Source: Sphingobacterium sp. UBA6711 (GTDB lineage: Bacteria > Bacteroidota > Bacteroidia > Sphingobacteriales > Sphingobacteriaceae). From it: a DNA stretch of 8,328 nucleotides. A program made the translations under genes and the position numbers. The notes below the pieces were generated by a model. The model searched no databases and was not told the origin of the DNA. It saw only the letters and a list, made by a program, of their open reading frames with translations. The stretch is taken from NCBI GenBank assembly GCA_002454415.1, contig DKIT01000018.1, positions 16,109 through 24,436 of the forward strand, in the 5' to 3' direction. This document shows, piece by piece, positions 1 to 6,649 of the stretch (position 1 is the first letter of the stretch; every line of letters starts with the position of its first letter).

Positions 1-135
1 ATGCACGGTAATAGTAGCCGGCTGACTTTTGATGCGCAAAATCGTCCGATCTATAATTTAAATGCTACAGATCAAGCCGTCGTAACAGATCACAAGTGGG
101 CATTTGTGCTTAAATACAGAATTGATTTCAATTAA
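1..135 (+). CDS. C-terminal end of a probable TonB-dependent outer-membrane receptor (partial)
   Basis: Frame 1 is open from the window edge to a TAA at 133-135 and encodes 44 residues ending in KWAFVLKYRIDFN. The alternating aromatic and polar residues of this tail look like the last transmembrane beta-strand of an outer-membrane barrel, as at the end of TonB-dependent receptors. The ATG at position 1 is probably internal: the piece is too short to be a gene and has no signal peptide. The next gene starts 11 nt downstream on the same strand, so the receptor is probably cotranscribed with the Dabb and cupin genes. The barrel assignment is an inference from one strand; another outer-membrane barrel family would look the same. 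Confidence 0.5.
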   Translation: MHGNSSRLTFDAQNRPIYNLNATDQAVVTDHKWAFVLKYRIDFN

Positions 136-146
136 ATAGCAATAAC

Positions 147-557
147 ATGAAAAGAAAAGATTTTATCCTTACACTCGGTACTGCCGGTGTCATGAGCTTT
201 GCGGCCACCTCACTGATGGCAAAAGAGAAAAAAGCGAAAACTAAAAAAGTGTATTTCCACTATTTGCTTTTCTGGCTGAAACCTGACTTATCCGCTGAAC
301 AGGTGGAAGAGTTTAAACAGTTTTTTGAAGGTCTTAAAAAGCTTCCCTATGTCAAAAATGTACGCTATGGCAAGCCTGCGGCTTCTTCACCAAGAGCGGT
401 ATTGGACAACTCGTTTACGTACAATGCGTCCATGGAGTTTGCGACATTGGAAGAACTGGAGGCTTATGGTAAACTACCGGGACACCTCGCTCTTGTCGCT
501 AAATACAAACCCTATTTTGAACGGATGATGGTGCACGATACGGTCTATGAATTCTAA
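147..557 (+). CDS. Exported Dabb-domain (stress-responsive A/B barrel) protein
   Basis: This 136-residue protein has an N-terminal export signal (about residues 1-25, TSLMA then KEKK). Its start, MKRKDFILTLGTAG, resembles a Tat signal, but the twin arginine is reduced to R3-K4, so Tat export is uncertain. Residues 35-134 fit the Dabb domain, a small dimeric ferredoxin-like alpha/beta barrel. The strand VYFHYLLFWLK contains the usual histidine (H38). The stretch SFTYNASMEF is followed by an acidic helix and the family's hallmark Y-x-x-x-P-x-H as YGKLPGH (H113). Dabb proteins often act as small hydrophobic-ligand binding proteins or enzymes, but the ligand here is unknown. It lies 11 nt after the receptor and 38 nt before an exported cupin, so it is probably in their operon. 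Confidence 0.85.
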   Translation: MKRKDFILTLGTAGVMSFAATSLMAKEKKAKTKKVYFHYLLFWLKPDLSAEQVEEFKQFFEGLKKLPYVKNVRYGKPAASSPRAVLDNSFTYNASMEFATLEELEAYGKLPGHLALVAKYKPYFERMMVHDTVYEF

Positions 558-595
558 AATTAAAACAACAAAATAATAATTTCAAACATTACACA

Positions 596-1075
596 ATGAA
601 AATGATATCCAAATTAGCTATTGCTTGCGTATTGGCAGCATCAAGCTTAACCGCTGTGAAAGCGCAAGAAGGCCATGGAAAAATTAAAGAGGTAAACGTG
701 GAAGCTGAAGGTAAAATGCCTGCGGTACGATTGATCAACAATCCAGACGGCACCTGCTCGTTTCAAAAAGGCTTTATTCCTACATTGAAACATGCCAATA
801 CGACTACATTTTGGTCCAGCAATAAGACCGAAGAATGGGAGAAAAATGCGCATCCAGCCCCAAGAAGACAATATGTGGTGACGCTGAAAGGTAAAATCAG
901 GTTTAAAGTCAGCGATGGCTCAACTTTCTTAATCGAACCTGGAACGATTCTTTTGGCTGAAGATTTGAAAGGTAATGGGCATAGCTGGGAAATGGTTCAT
1001 TCAAAAAGCTGGGAAAGATTGTATATCCCCATTAGTGAAGGTGCTGACGATCTTTTCATAACAAAAAATAACTAA
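596..1075 (+). CDS. Exported single-domain cupin protein
   Basis: This 159-residue protein begins with a signal peptide (residues 1-23, LTAVKA then QEGHG). Residues 75-145 form a cupin core. NAHPAPRRQYVVTLKGK resembles the HPAPRRQ-V-L-x-G segment of a widespread cupin subgroup, followed by the turn IEPGTILLAEDLKGNGHSW. H86, H129 and perhaps H135 are candidate metal ligands. Such proteins bind a metal and a small organic ligand; no specific reaction can be assigned. The second methionine (M3) could also be the start, but M1 gives the better basic N-terminus. It is the last gene before a strong terminator and is probably cotranscribed with the Dabb protein; both should act in the periplasm. The domain call is firm; the role is unknown. 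Confidence 0.88.
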   Translation: MKMISKLAIACVLAASSLTAVKAQEGHGKIKEVNVEAEGKMPAVRLINNPDGTCSFQKGFIPTLKHANTTTFWSSNKTEEWEKNAHPAPRRQYVVTLKGKIRFKVSDGSTFLIEPGTILLAEDLKGNGHSWEMVHSKSWERLYIPISEGADDLFITKNN

Positions 1076-1080
1076 CAATT

Positions 1081-1125
1081 ATGTTGTGCCGCAAATCAGA
1101 TTGCGGCACAACATTGGCTGTTTTT
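1081..1125 (+). terminator. Rho-independent terminator after the receptor-Dabb-cupin operon
   Basis: ATGTTGTGCCGCAA (1081-1094) and TTGCGGCACAACAT (1101-1114) form a perfect 14-bp stem with a 6-nt loop, starting 5 nt after the cupin stop codon. A run of five T follows at 1120-1124, a few bases after the stem. The long GC-containing stem is the strongest hairpin in the window and closes the left operon. The symmetric stem could also stop transcription from the other side, since the next gene is on the minus strand and reads toward it. Confidence 0.85.
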
Positions 1126-1248
1126 CTTGAGCAATAGATTGCGATGCAAAGAAGCTGAAAATGATTATTGTGAGCAGCTGATTAAGAAGGGTCTTCATTT
1201 ATACTAATATAATACACGTAAAGAATCTGGAAAAGTTATGTCGTCAAT

Positions 1249-1722
1249 TTAGTCATTCCTGAAAAAATACTTTTTTAGAAGCACTATTTGACCTAAGTGA
1301 TAATAGCAATGTTCAATCATTGACTCTATATTTAAGAGATAAGTGCCATATTTTTCATCTATAAAAATTTCTTGTAGTTTTTCTTCTGGTATTTGTTCGA
1401 CGATGTGAGCAAATTCTATGGCATCTTTCCAAAAGACAGTTAAAAAAACTTCCCATTCATCGCTTGAAATTATAGTGGGGAAATCAAAGCTATCTTTATC
1501 CCTTATGGTTAAAGTTCCCTCTCTAAAAGCATCTTTTACTCCTTTTATGTAGTAATGAATGTGTTGGGCGAGGCTAGCAATTGGATTTAGATTGCCAAAT
1601 TGTTTGGTCGCCAATTTCCAGTCCAGTCCTTCCAGTTGATTTCTATAATTAGTGTTGGCAATAAAAGTTCCATCTAAAATCACGTCTTTGAATCTCCTTG
1701 CCAATTCATGTTTAAGTTCCAT
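1249..1722 (-). CDS. DinB-like four-helix-bundle protein
   Basis: This 157-residue cytoplasmic protein has no signal peptide. It has the helix pattern of the DinB/YfiT superfamily: an N-terminal helix (MELKHELARRFKDVIL), a second helix with ASLAQHIHYYIKG (H54, H56), a third with the tryptophan-rich WEVFLTVFWKDAIEFAHIV, and a C-terminal helix with IEHCYYHLGQIVLLKKYF (H138, H142). One histidine of helix 2 and the two of the last helix match the metal-binding triad of this superfamily; the last helix is its best signature. Members include thiol transferases and damage-induced proteins of unknown role, so no reaction can be given. The length is typical. It stands alone, read toward the cupin terminator, with a divergent gap to the next gene upstream. 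Confidence 0.75.
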   Translation of the reverse strand: MELKHELARRFKDVILDGTFIANTNYRNQLEGLDWKLATKQFGNLNPIASLAQHIHYYIKGVKDAFREGTLTIRDKDSFDFPTIISSDEWEVFLTVFWKDAIEFAHIVEQIPEEKLQEIFIDEKYGTYLLNIESMIEHCYYHLGQIVLLKKYFFRND

Positions 1723-2045
1723 TCCTATCGTTATTTGAACTATAAAGTTACATAATTTATAATTTTCTAACTTGTAGAACGATCCAGCGACAATTATATA
1801 TTTTTCATATAAAGTTCTATTATGCTTGAATAGGAATTCGTATTAATCTTTCTCTATAAATGTATGTTTGAAGAATTTTTTAATCAATATTCTGAATATA
1901 CCATGGCGGGAAAACCGTCGAGTGGAATAGCAAAATACAACGAATAATAAATCAACCCCTACGAATTGTGATTGGTAGCTATTAAAGCTATGTCTATTTG
2001 TATTTTTGATCTAAGAAATTTTGAGCAGCATTAGATGTAAAAGAT
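1723..2045. other. AT-rich divergent intergenic region with a small ORF remnant
   Basis: This 323-nt gap lies between divergently transcribed genes and should hold both promoters. It also contains a 27-codon plus-strand frame (1864-1947) reading MFEEFFNQYSEYTMAGKPSS and seven further residues to tandem stops. Its composition looks protein-like, and it may be the surviving start of a lost gene, but I recognise no family and it could be chance. Nothing else stands out: there are no strong hairpins or tRNA. Confidence 0.4.
2001..2008 (+). promoter_or_regulatory. Possible -7 element of a Bacteroidota promoter
   Basis: TATTTTTG fits the Bacteroidota -7 consensus TAnnTTTG and lies 37 nt before the start of the MORN-like gene. 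The only TTGG upstream (1972-1975) is about 25 nt away, longer than the usual 19-21 nt spacing, so this is a weak call in AT-rich DNA. Confidence 0.25.
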
Positions 2046-2818
2046 ATGAGAATAAAATTATTATTGCTTTTAATTTTAATGGCAAACCTTGCTTCCGCCC
2101 AACTTCCCAATACATTAAATGTTAAAATCGGGAATTTAGATCAATTATTTTTTCAAGATGTAAGTATCATTGATAAAGAGACAAAAAAAAGCGTCGCGCT
2201 TAAAGATGGCGTATATACTTTCAAACATGACAATCAACAGGTTGATATCTCGATAAAGAATGGCTTTATCGACGGAAGAGTTACCGTCGTGAAGGGCGAT
2301 GAAAAAAGCGAATACAAAATTGAAAATTCTCAAGCGAAAAAGGTTACCGTATATACAGGTGGGTTTTTATATATTGAAGGACATCGCGATATTGATAAAG
2401 CCTATTATAGAGCGTATTATCCTGGTACAGAACAAAGGCTCAAAAGTGAGGGCTGGGTGTCTTTAAATAAAAACAAGCATTACGGTATAGGTATCTCAAA
2501 AGAGTATTATGAAGATGGTAAGATTGCACATATCGCTGACATGGTGACAGAAACTTTCACGGACTTTTATCCCAATGGAAATAGAAAAAAGAAGCAAAGT
2601 CCCACGCGCTATGAAACCTTTAATGAGGATGGAACATATGATAACAGGCAATATACTAAAAACAATATTCGGTATGATGACTATTATTATAAAGGGAAAT
2701 TATATACACGTTCTTACAAAAACAAAGACGCTCTCGAAATAAGGAATATTATGAAAATGATGTTTTGCAAAAAAGAGAAGCAAAACAAGCTAATGGTAAA
2801 GTGCGCATATTTGAATAG
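2046..2818 (+). pseudogene. Exported MORN/YwqK-like repeat protein, frameshifted near the 3' end
   Basis: The frame opens with a clear signal peptide (MRIKLLLLLILMANLASA, then QL). Residues 20-130 are a region I do not recognise. From about residue 150 come MORN-like repeats (KEYYEDGKIAHIADMV, TDFYPNGNRKK, ETFNEDGTYDN, DYYYKGKLYTRSYKNKD) like those of proteins annotated as YwqK-family. After D228 (2727-2729) the frame turns into non-protein-like sequence and runs on to 2957, overlapping the convergent gene. Moving back one base restores the repeat at once, as NKEYYENDVLQKREAKQANG and then KVRIFE with a TAG at 2816-2818. One lost base near 2729-2731 (GACGGC to GACGC would restore KDGSRNKEYY) explains this. 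The repaired protein would have 257 residues. It may be a true mutation or a sequencing error; only the last 30 or so residues are affected, so it may still work. The function is unknown. Confidence 0.75.
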
Positions 2819-2913
2819 ATGGCTTTATGCCCTTTACTTCGATCAACTACATTTCGCCAATTTTATAGATTTTTTGAATAGTCCTCTTTACGGCTTTGTA
2901 CTGAAGTGTATTT

Positions 2914-3762
2914 CTAAAAGTCTCTATTTTGGACTTTTGTTGTTCTGGAATCCTTAGACCAAATCTGCGAAACAAGTGTATTTTCTCCCTCCACGACATT
3001 GATATAGAGGTTGTATTCGGAGGTTTCATTGATAATGCATTGATTTTTAGTATCAAATTGCATTATTCCAAATCCATTGCTGTTTGGCAATACCCGAATA
3101 TCATTGTGTGGAGACTTCAAGTGAATACTAATTTTGGTTTCTAAATATCCAATACCTTTCTCAAACCGTTTAAGCGTATACCTCTTGGTCATGATGAATT
3201 CTTGCTCTTCGGCACCCAATACAGGGATACTAATTAAACTTTCTTTTTCAAAAGAAGCGCCAATTGCGATAGGAACATCAGCATACGTATTTTCGTCATG
3301 GCTTTGTTCCAATTGGTTTTTTAACGATAATTTTTCCACAAATTCCAGTTCATCATTCACTACAGAATCAATTTTCCTGGCAGTTGTAGTCTTATCAAAA
3401 AAACCGTATATAGTACTTCCGCTTAAAGGATTATAAATTTCTGATGTTTCTCCATTTAGTTTTTGAAACGAGTTTGAATGGATAAATTTCCATATATAAG
3501 GAATTTGGTTATTTTTTTCATTTTCTGTAGTCATAACCGCTTCTGTTGTATTTACAGTCTCAACGTTTAAATTAGTGGGTGATAATTCAAATTTGCCAGA
3601 ACTCGCTGTTTTTCGTTCTAGTTTTCCCTGAGCCTTTGTTCTGAAATCAATTTGAGACTTGTATATCTTATTGGGAAGTGGAACAAATTTTAAAAGTAAA
3701 GAATCTTGTCCTTTAACGCTATGAACGAGGCAAAGGAATACGAGTATAAATAATTTATTCAT
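2914..3762 (-). CDS. Exported protein of unknown function (282 aa)
   Basis: A signal peptide (MNKLFILVFLCLVHSVKG, then QDS) precedes about 264 residues that look beta-rich: many short hydrophobic strands, polar turns, and no cysteine in the mature part. The general plan, with a start like SLLLKFVPLPNKIYKSQIDF and repeated statements of the type SLKNQLEQ and ASFEKESLISIPVLG, recalls large Bacteroidota families of secreted proteins of unknown function such as DUF6263, but I cannot confirm membership. I chose the ATG at 3762-3760 because a longer frame would need TTG at 3777 and would put five hydrophobic residues before the basic start of the signal peptide. It converges with the frameshifted MORN-like gene and, once that gene's frame is repaired, is separated from it by 95 nt. 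It is not in an obvious operon. Confidence 0.75.
   Translation of the reverse strand: MNKLFILVFLCLVHSVKGQDSLLLKFVPLPNKIYKSQIDFRTKAQGKLERKTASSGKFELSPTNLNVETVNTTEAVMTTENEKNNQIPYIWKFIHSNSFQKLNGETSEIYNPLSGSTIYGFFDKTTTARKIDSVVNDELEFVEKLSLKNQLEQSHDENTYADVPIAIGASFEKESLISIPVLGAEEQEFIMTKRYTLKRFEKGIGYLETKISIHLKSPHNDIRVLPNSNGFGIMQFDTKNQCIINETSEYNLYINVVEGENTLVSQIWSKDSRTTKVQNRDF
2916..2938. terminator. Weak hairpin at the convergent gene ends
   Basis: AAAAGTC (2916-2922) and GACTTTT (2932-2938) can form a 7-bp stem with a 9-nt loop. It overlaps the stop codon and last codons of the minus-strand gene and lies about 100 nt after the repaired end of the plus-strand gene. The stem is short and AT-rich, so a bidirectional terminator role is only possible. 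Confidence 0.25.
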
Positions 3763-3774
3763 GAGAAATAAAAG

Positions 3775-3802
3775 CAAAGTATATCTGTGGTCACCAGTTC
3801 AA
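3775..3802 (-). promoter_or_regulatory. Possible promoter of the 282-aa exported protein
   Basis: On the minus strand, TTG (3802-3800) is followed 16 nt later by TATACTTTG (3783-3775), one base longer than the Bacteroidota -7 consensus TAnnTTTG. The spacing is close to the known range. It ends only 12 nt before the chosen ATG, so the leader would be very short. If real, it argues against the TTG start at 3777. Confidence 0.3.
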
Positions 3803-3942
3803 TACTTGAATATCTGGAGGAAATCTATTACGAAAATAAACAATTTTAAGTAAAATAGGATAGCAACGACAGAGACTGTGTTTTAATCGTTTATGACTAG
3901 GATTTTTTTAAAGGAACAAGGATAGCTTTCTTTTTTCTTATT

Positions 3943-4551
3943 TTAAAATAAATAGAATAGTACAATAGAAATTGCAATTGATGCAATTACTGGTACAATG
4001 GAAGATTTGGCTCTATACTGTAGGTCATTAGGAAACATTTGTTGTCTGATAAAAAATAAACCCGTCGCACCTATGCCCGAGAGGATGAAGTTAACATAAA
4101 ATATATTCTGGCTCACTTCTGGATAATTTCGTGAAATATAATTTATAATAACTAGTTGAATGGCTACATAAATAATACTATAAAAAGCAGTAATACCAGC
4201 TCCTTTTATATTTTTTATTTTTATAAAATTTAGCACTTGAAGTGCTCCACCAAAAAAGACACCAAATATTACGGAAAGCATCCAAATAAGTGTATTTGTA
4301 TATAGTTCTATAGCGTTTACATCCGCAGTGAGGCCTTTGTCCCAACCTTCGTCCACGACTTGTTCATTTTCCTTTTTTTTAGCAATTAAAGCTTCGATTT
4401 GTTCTATTTCTGAAAGAGTAAAAGTCCGCCCGCGCTCCAGTAGAATCTCGTAGGCATATTTTACAGCATCTGAAACCGATCGACTAGTTGGCTCAATATA
4501 TTTTTCGAGTTCTCTGTCTGATAGTTTACTAATAACATTTTTATTAACCAT
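3943..4551 (-). CDS. Four-TM membrane protein with soluble N-terminal region, unknown function
   Basis: This 202-residue protein has two parts. Residues 1-75 are charged and mostly helical (ISKLSDRELEKYIEPTSRSV, then AYEILLERGRTFTLSEIEQI and AKKKENEQ) and should be cytoplasmic. Residues 86-108, 118-140, 147-168 and 183-202 are four hydrophobic segments, the last running to the C-terminus. KIKNIKG between TM1 and TM2 is basic. Glycine-rich TM1 (VIFGVFFGGALQVLNFI) and GIGATGLFF in TM3 suggest helix packing. I recognise no named family or catalytic residue; similar helix-plus-TM proteins are scattered in Bacteroidota. The gene stands alone, 181 nt upstream of the 282-aa exported protein on the same strand, so cotranscription is possible but the gap is long. 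Confidence 0.75.
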   Translation of the reverse strand: MVNKNVISKLSDRELEKYIEPTSRSVSDAVKYAYEILLERGRTFTLSEIEQIEALIAKKKENEQVVDEGWDKGLTADVNAIELYTNTLIWMLSVIFGVFFGGALQVLNFIKIKNIKGAGITAFYSIIYVAIQLVIINYISRNYPEVSQNIFYVNFILSGIGATGLFFIRQQMFPNDLQYRAKSSIVPVIASIAISIVLFYLF

Positions 4552-4663
4552 ATTTTGAGAAGAAATTTAAAATTGAATGCTTTATCGGTAAAGGTCTAAA
4601 TTTGATATGATATTTTAAATAAAAATCTGCCGTTAAATTTTCATCTCCCCACTCCTGCTATTC

Positions 4664-4727
4664 ACCGATTTTCCCGATCGTTTGTCAAACGCCGATAGGC
4701 CCATAGGTGTAGTACAGGTTGGGGCAT
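4664..4727. repeat. Upstream copy of a diverged repeat flanking the glycosidase gene
   Basis: Positions 4664-4686 match 6488-6511 at 21 of 24 aligned bases (one single-base gap and two transitions). Both share the ends ACCGA and TCGTTTGTC around a TTTTCC core. Similarity seems to continue more weakly to about 4727 (upstream) and 6550 (downstream). Just before the gene, ATGATGGCTTTT (4726-4737) also resembles the end of the longer repeat at 6638-6649. The copy contains a small palindrome, CGTTTG-T-CAAACG (4679-4691), about 90 nt before the glycosidase start. The downstream copy lacks the palindrome, so an operator role is doubtful. Confidence 0.5.
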
Positions 4728-4781
4728 GATGGCTTTTAGGAATTATTGCTTTATCTTGGATCTTTCCATTAGACCAAGACT

Positions 4782-6398
4782 ATGATTACCTTATCTAAAC
4801 ACATATTTCTTTCTTTTATACTTTGCCTGTTATTTTCGCAGGTGCAAGGTCAGTCAGATCCTTTAAAAGGATTTTTGAAGATTAGAAATGATATTTTTTG
4901 GGACACTCAAGATGGAGGTCCAATATATAGCCAAGGAGGAGGTATTTTTTCTTTCAAAGACCCTAAAGATGGGCAGACTAAATATTTTTGGTATGGCGCA
5001 AAATATCAGGAATCTGAGAAATACCGAAATGATCCTAGTGTTACTCCTGAACGTGACAATTTCGTTTCCGTAACTTGTTATGTGTCTAAGGATCTGGTAA
5101 ACTGGACCTCTCATGGAGATGTACTGACTCTTGATGAACTCAATAAAAATTCTACCCAGACTACGCGCTGGGCAGGACGTTTAGGAGTCGCATATATCAA
5201 GGAAATGAATAAGTACGCTCTACTCATCCAACATAATGATCAATTGTTAGTGACCTTATCAGATAGTCCCAACGGCCCATTTAAATGGCACCAGCGCATC
5301 AATATGACGGGTATGATAGGCACAAGTAACACCGGAGATCAAACGGTATTCACCGACGAGGATACCGGAAAGTCTTATCTGGTGTATTCTTATGGAAGAG
5401 GAAGAAACAAGATTTACATATCACAAATTGGTGTAAAGGACGGTAAAGTCGGACTATTGGATTGTAATATGATCTTCAAAGGTGAGGGACGAGAGGGGAA
5501 TTGCATGTTCAAACATAACGGAAAATATTATTTATTTGCCTCCAACCTATACGGCTGGGACTCCTCTTTTGCCTATTACTTAGTTTCAGATGATATTTAC
5601 GGCCCCTATACGCCAACCAATCAAATGTTAATCATGGAAGGCTCAGAGGCAGATTATGCCCATGTCACGCAAACAGGTTTTTTTGTGACGCTAAAAGGAA
5701 CTAAAAAGCAGACAGTTATATATTGTGGCGACAGATGGGCTAATTTTGCGGGCAATGGTCTAGGATATAACCAATGGTGTCCTCTTTCCTTTGATGGGCA
5801 AAAGCCTATTTTTAATTCCTTAAGTTCATGGAGTCTTCACCCAGCGACGGGAGAATGGTTGGTGAACAATGACAATAATTATGTTAAAAACGGGAGTTTC
5901 GAGGCCGATAGAAAACATATACCAAGTCCAGTAAAGCCTGTTCAGGAACAGTTATTGGGATGGCAGACCACTATCATTAAGGGGAATATACTCTCTGTTA
6001 GTGATTCTTTATCTCCCGTGCTTAATTATTTCAATACAACCGATGATAGAAAGCAGGTAATTGGAGAAAAGAGTTTGCAGATTAAGGATAAAATAGATTT
6101 TAAACGTAAAGTTTCACAAATTATTCAGTCTAGCCAGGACGTGAAACTGGCGGATGGAAAATATACTTTATCTGCAAAATTTAAACGCAGTAGTGGATTT
6201 GGGGATTTATATATGTATGCCTCAAGTAATGGTAAAGAGTATAAACAAAAACTGAGCAAGGCGGATGAGAATTGGAATAATATTACCGTGCCGAATATAT
6301 CCATAAAAAATGGGTACGTTGAAATAGGTTTTATTGCTAATGGAAAGGCGAATGCTTATTGCTATATAGATGATGTAATGCTTATTAGATCCAAATAA
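4782..6398 (+). CDS. Secreted GH43-type glycosidase (galactan-1,3-beta-galactosidase-like) with C-terminal jelly-roll domain
   Basis: A signal peptide (residues 1-23, SQVQG then QSDPL) precedes a five-bladed-propeller region (about 30-355) of the GH43 type. Landmarks are QGGGIF (51-56) then YFWYGAKY; YVSKDLVNWTS; DQTVFTDEDTGKSYLVY (186-202); GREGNCMFKHNGKYYLFAS (236-254); GWDSSFAYYLVSDDIYGPYT; and CGDRWANF then WCPLSFDG. These fit the branch containing exo-beta-1,3-galactanases (GH43_24/34) rather than xylosidases. In that branch a Glu is the acid and a Gln the base; E238 in REGN and Q297 in TQTGFF are the likely equivalents here. Where relatives have E-R-P-K, this protein has G132-R-L-G. Residues 366-538 (NYVKNGSFE to CYIDDVMLI) look like a CBM4/9-type galactose-binding-like domain. 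It probably trims galactose-containing side chains outside the cytoplasm. No SusC/SusD pair is adjacent. The substrate is inferred. Confidence 0.82.
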   Translation: MITLSKHIFLSFILCLLFSQVQGQSDPLKGFLKIRNDIFWDTQDGGPIYSQGGGIFSFKDPKDGQTKYFWYGAKYQESEKYRNDPSVTPERDNFVSVTCYVSKDLVNWTSHGDVLTLDELNKNSTQTTRWAGRLGVAYIKEMNKYALLIQHNDQLLVTLSDSPNGPFKWHQRINMTGMIGTSNTGDQTVFTDEDTGKSYLVYSYGRGRNKIYISQIGVKDGKVGLLDCNMIFKGEGREGNCMFKHNGKYYLFASNLYGWDSSFAYYLVSDDIYGPYTPTNQMLIMEGSEADYAHVTQTGFFVTLKGTKKQTVIYCGDRWANFAGNGLGYNQWCPLSFDGQKPIFNSLSSWSLHPATGEWLVNNDNNYVKNGSFEADRKHIPSPVKPVQEQLLGWQTTIIKGNILSVSDSLSPVLNYFNTTDDRKQVIGEKSLQIKDKIDFKRKVSQIIQSSQDVKLADGKYTLSAKFKRSSGFGDLYMYASSNGKEYKQKLSKADENWNNITVPNISIKNGYVEIGFIANGKANAYCYIDDVMLIRSK

Positions 6399-6443
6399 TC
6401 CGCAAACTGAAAAAGATAAATTACTTAATTATAAAATATGTTA

Positions 6444-6477
6444 AATGAGCAATTTAGGCGTGTTTAACCTGCTCATT
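6444..6477. repeat. Inverted repeat after the glycosidase gene
   Basis: AATGAGCA (6444-6451) and TGCTCATT (6470-6477) are perfect 8-bp inverted arms with an 18-nt loop, 45 nt after the glycosidase stop codon. No clear T-run follows, so it is a poor intrinsic terminator, though it could protect the 3' end of the transcript. Confidence 0.45.
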
Positions 6478-6487
6478 ACCACAATTT

Positions 6488-6550
6488 ACCGAGTTTTCCT
6501 GGTCGTTTGTCTAAAGCCCGTAAGCTAGGGGCGTATTGTGTTGTAGTTTT
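6488..6550. repeat. Downstream copy of the repeat flanking the glycosidase gene
   Basis: The first 24 bases match 4664-4686 with one gap and two transitions, and weaker similarity continues to about 6550. It abuts the 93-nt repeat at 6557, so the two may be parts of one longer element of about 160 nt. The copy before the glycosidase would then keep only the first half and possibly the last dozen bases. Confidence 0.5.
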
Positions 6551-6556
6551 GAATCA

Positions 6557-6649
6557 ACTAGTGATCTCCTACGATCAGTATAAAGTCAGATCATTAGGAA
6601 TCATATGTTTAAGTTTAGTTCAGAAGCCAGGTCGTGAGATGTGGCTTTT
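6557..6649. repeat. 93-nt hairpin repeat, copy 1
   Basis: This aligns with 8124-8217 over its whole length at about 87% identity by hand (11 mismatches and one gap); five of the mismatches fall in the loop of the first hairpin. Hairpin 1 pairs CTAGTGATCT (6558-6567) with AGATCATTAG (6588-6597), with one G-T wobble. Hairpin 2 pairs AAGCCA (6624-6629) with TGGCTT (6642-6647), followed by TTT. The second hairpin with its T-run could act as a plus-strand terminator about 250 nt after the glycosidase gene. Between them lies the well-conserved block GAATCATATGTTTAA. Confidence 0.7.

Noticed and set aside
1126..1248. Short frames after the cupin terminator (for example one ending KKGLHLY)
   Set aside because: They have no start or recognisable family, and lengths this short are expected by chance; the region is just the gap to the DinB-like gene's end.
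2046..2818. Toxin-antitoxin role for the YwqK/MORN-like protein
   Set aside because: It has a signal peptide and no toxin partner beside it; the antitoxin label attached to such repeats is not supported here.
2819..2957. C-terminal extension of the MORN-like frame to 2957
   Set aside because: The residues are not repeat-like and run antisense into the convergent gene; a one-base shift gives a better tail and an earlier stop.
3763..3777. TTG start adding five residues to the 282-aa exported protein
   Set aside because: It would put hydrophobic residues before the basic signal-peptide start, and it overlaps a possible -7 promoter element; ATG at 3762 is better.
3938..3951. Perfect palindrome TTATTTTAAAATAA at the end of the four-TM gene
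   Set aside because: It contains only A and T and no loop, and such palindromes are expected by chance in DNA this AT-rich.
4679..4691. CGTTTG-T-CAAACG palindrome as an operator for the glycosidase gene
   Set aside because: The matching repeat copy downstream of the gene does not keep the palindrome, so there is no support beyond one short match.
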